Below are positions 62,712 to 64,000 of a stretch of DNA of 64,000 bases, piece after piece. The stretch comes from Pseudomonas sp. MYb327 (lineage in GTDB: Bacteria; Pseudomonadota; Gammaproteobacteria; Pseudomonadales; Pseudomonadaceae), in contig NZ_CP159258.1 in NCBI RefSeq assembly GCF_040438925.1, positions 1,688,001 through 1,752,000 on the forward strand, given 5' to 3'. Position 1 is the first letter of the stretch. Each line of letters opens with the position of its first letter. The notes beneath the pieces are model-generated. The model was not told the origin of the DNA and ran no database searches. It saw nothing but the letters and a program-made list of their open reading frames with translations. Made by a program: the position numbers and the translations under genes.

Positions 62712-62965
62712 ACCGTTGCAAGCTTTTGCTCATCGCCTTCCTGGCATTCATCACCAATGGATTTTCTTTGCTGGGGATCGGGCAAGGTTCCATAGGCGGG
62801 GTGGCACGGGCGATCGAGGCCAACCACAACATCGCTCGCAACATCGAAACCGCCAAGGCGATGGGGATGCTGGCCGGCAACCCGCCAGTCGAACCTGAAA
62901 GGGTTTTTTTCGGGCCGTTCGAAGTGGACTGCTCCGTGATCGGGATGTGTGAAGTGTTGGCGTAA
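62708..62965 (+). CDS. Small exported protein, 85 aa
   Basis: ATG at 62708 lies on the previous stop. The N-terminus (CKLLLIAFLAFITNGFSLLG) is a signal peptide or anchor. It is followed by GIGQGSIGGVARAIEANHNI and a helix, and ends with two Cys (VDCSVIGMCEVLA). The partner at 62499 is a small membrane protein, so the pair may act together. No family is recognised. Confidence 0.5.
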   Translation: MNRCKLLLIAFLAFITNGFSLLGIGQGSIGGVARAIEANHNIARNIETAKAMGMLAGNPPVEPERVFFGPFEVDCSVIGMCEVLA

Positions 62966-62968
62966 TGC

Positions 62969-63565
62969 CTACTTCTGCATGACCGATGTGAACAGCGGCG
63001 ACGCCAGGAATTGCTGCAACCAGGCTTGCAAACGCCGGTAGGGCGTCTGCGCGAACCACTCGCGATCGACATGAGCGAATTGCCGTATGAATGGCATCAG
63101 TGCCACATCGGCCAGGCTCGGATGGTCGGCCAGCAAGTAATCTCGTTCTTTCAGTAACTCATCGAGTTTGCGCAAGAACAGTTCGCCCTCGGCGCGATAC
63201 ACCTCCATGGGTTGCTCCGGATAGCGCTCGGCGTACTTGTAGCGGTTCAAATGCACTTTGAATACCTGATCGTTTTCTTCGATCAGCGCGGTAATTTGTG
63301 CTTGGCCTTGTGGATCCTCCTTGAACAACCAGTTCTGCGGATCACTCTGCGCCACGGCCCAGCGCATGATTTCCAGACTTTCGTCGATGACCACCCCATC
63401 GGCATTCAAAACCGGCACCGTGCCTTTGCTCGACAACGCGAGCATTTCGGCAGGTTTGGCCTTCAGGCTGACTTCGACGATGTCCACGGCAACTCCCGCG
63501 TAATGCAGGGCCATGCGCGCCCGCATGGCATACGGGCAGCGGCGGAAGGAATAAAGCGTGATCAT
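62969..63565 (-). CDS. Glutathione S-transferase
   Basis: This protein of 198 residues has a thioredoxin-like N-terminal domain (LYSFRRCPYAMRARMALHYA) with Cys 10 at the active-site position, so a thiol-transferase-type chemistry is likely. The glutathione-contact block is KGTVPVLNADG...ESLEI. The C-terminal all-helical domain runs from about 85 (LADHPSLADVALMPFIRQFA). Its start overlaps the sbcC stop by 4 bases (ATGA), suggesting co-transcription with sbcC upstream. Confidence 0.88.
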   Translation of the reverse strand: MITLYSFRRCPYAMRARMALHYAGVAVDIVEVSLKAKPAEMLALSSKGTVPVLNADGVVIDESLEIMRWAVAQSDPQNWLFKEDPQGQAQITALIEENDQVFKVHLNRYKYAERYPEQPMEVYRAEGELFLRKLDELLKERDYLLADHPSLADVALMPFIRQFAHVDREWFAQTPYRRLQAWLQQFLASPLFTSVMQK

Positions 63566-64000
63566 TTCACCTCCAGCGTGCTCAGGCCGTTGCCCTGGCG
63601 ACGGACCTGGATCTGCACCGGAATCCGTTCATGCATTTCCTGCACGTGGGAAATCACCGCGACCTTGCGACCCTGGGCCTGCAAGCCGTCGAGGGCGTCC
63701 ATGGCCAGTTGCAGGGATTCGGGGTCGAGGCTGCCGAAGCCTTCGTCGATGAACAGCGATTCGATTTTCAGCGTGCTCGACGCCATCGACGCGAGCCCCA
63801 AGGCCAGCGCCAGCGATACTAGAAACGTCTCACCGCCAGACAACGAATGCACCGAGCGCAGCTCGTCGCCCATTTCGGTGTCCATCACCAGCAACCCCAA
63901 CATGCTGCCGCCGCGTTTCAGGCGATAGCGTCGCACCAGTTGCCGTAACTGGACGTTGGCGTGGTGCACCAGCAGGTCGAGGTTGTAGGCCTGGGCAATC
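63562..64000 (-). CDS. sbcC: SbcC exonuclease subunit, C-terminal end (cut by window edge)
   Basis: The last 145 residues are visible; the rest lies beyond the window. SbcC, with SbcD, cleaves DNA hairpins and double-strand ends. The ABC-type signature SGGETFLVSLALALGLA and Walker B LFIDEGFGSLDPESL are clear, with the D-loop and ISHVQEMHERIPVQI after them. It belongs to the Rad50/SMC class. It is followed by a GST gene with an ATGA overlap. Confidence 0.9.
   Translation of the reverse strand, partial: IAQAYNLDLLVHHANVQLRQLVRRYRLKRGGSMLGLLVMDTEMGDELRSVHSLSGGETFLVSLALALGLASMASSTLKIESLFIDEGFGSLDPESLQLAMDALDGLQAQGRKVAVISHVQEMHERIPVQIQVRRQGNGLSTLEVK

Overview
The window reads as a chromosomal segment of a Pseudomonas of the fluorescens group. 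The grounds are a GC-rich coding style, a kgu operon with the PtxS operator sequence, an MvaT/MvaU-type H-NS protein, an AruH-like transaminase, DUF families typical of pseudomonads, and many short REP elements of the 'CGCGAGCAGGCTCGCTCCCAC' and 'CTGGCAAGCCAGCTCCTAC' types in intergenic gaps. No rRNA, tRNA or CRISPR array was recognised.

Layout. Positions 1-6480 are a decayed prophage or island end: the C-terminal half of a tyrosine integrase, an AlpA-type regulator split by an IS30-family element with perfect inverted repeats and a 3-bp target duplication, an N-terminally truncated tail fibre, a second tail protein, a pectate-lyase-fold tailspike, and a convergent O-antigen-type acyltransferase. 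Positions 6480-9600 hold small orphan genes separated by terminators. From 9650 the window is mostly core genome: topoisomerase IB, modABC behind a ModE box, a nitronate monooxygenase-type enzyme, an AcuI/YhdH reductase, a DNA-alkylation repair block (2OG oxygenase, alkB, ada), small lipoproteins, galU, gorA, a KfrA-like protein divergent from a tyrosine recombinase, ahpC/ahpF, gloA, and a KaiC-like ATPase with a CheY-like receiver.

Positions 31000-31400 are a graveyard: an IS3-family end and a frameshifted piece of homogentisate dioxygenase, about 3 kb upstream of an intact hpd. Next come mvaU, an EAL phosphodiesterase, hpd, a RarD-like permease, an aldo/keto reductase, and an MFS carrier divergent from a CdaR-like activator followed by glycerate kinase and an AruH-like transaminase. 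Positions 43251-48543 form the 2-ketogluconate block ptxS-kguE-kguK-kguT-kguD. The last part holds a LysE exporter with an AraC regulator, an RND efflux pair divergent from an RstA/RstB-like two-component system, a TPR protein/ECF sigma/anti-sigma cluster, a lactonase, a run of tiny exported proteins, a GST and the end of sbcC.

How the genes work together. The clearest units are molybdate import (modABC with the ModE site), alkylation repair (a near-identical 27-bp element stands at matching distances before both ada and the oxygenase-alkB pair), peroxide defence (ahpC, ahpF, gorA), 2-ketogluconate catabolism under PtxS, and a sensor-regulated efflux pump. The most noteworthy observations are the shared element before the alkylation genes combined with an Ada whose sensor domain lacks three of four zinc cysteines, the KaiC/receiver pair, an ECF sigma gene with no canonical start codon, and KguK whose C-terminus is read out of a REP element. 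All identities come from reading the sequence; no database search was run.
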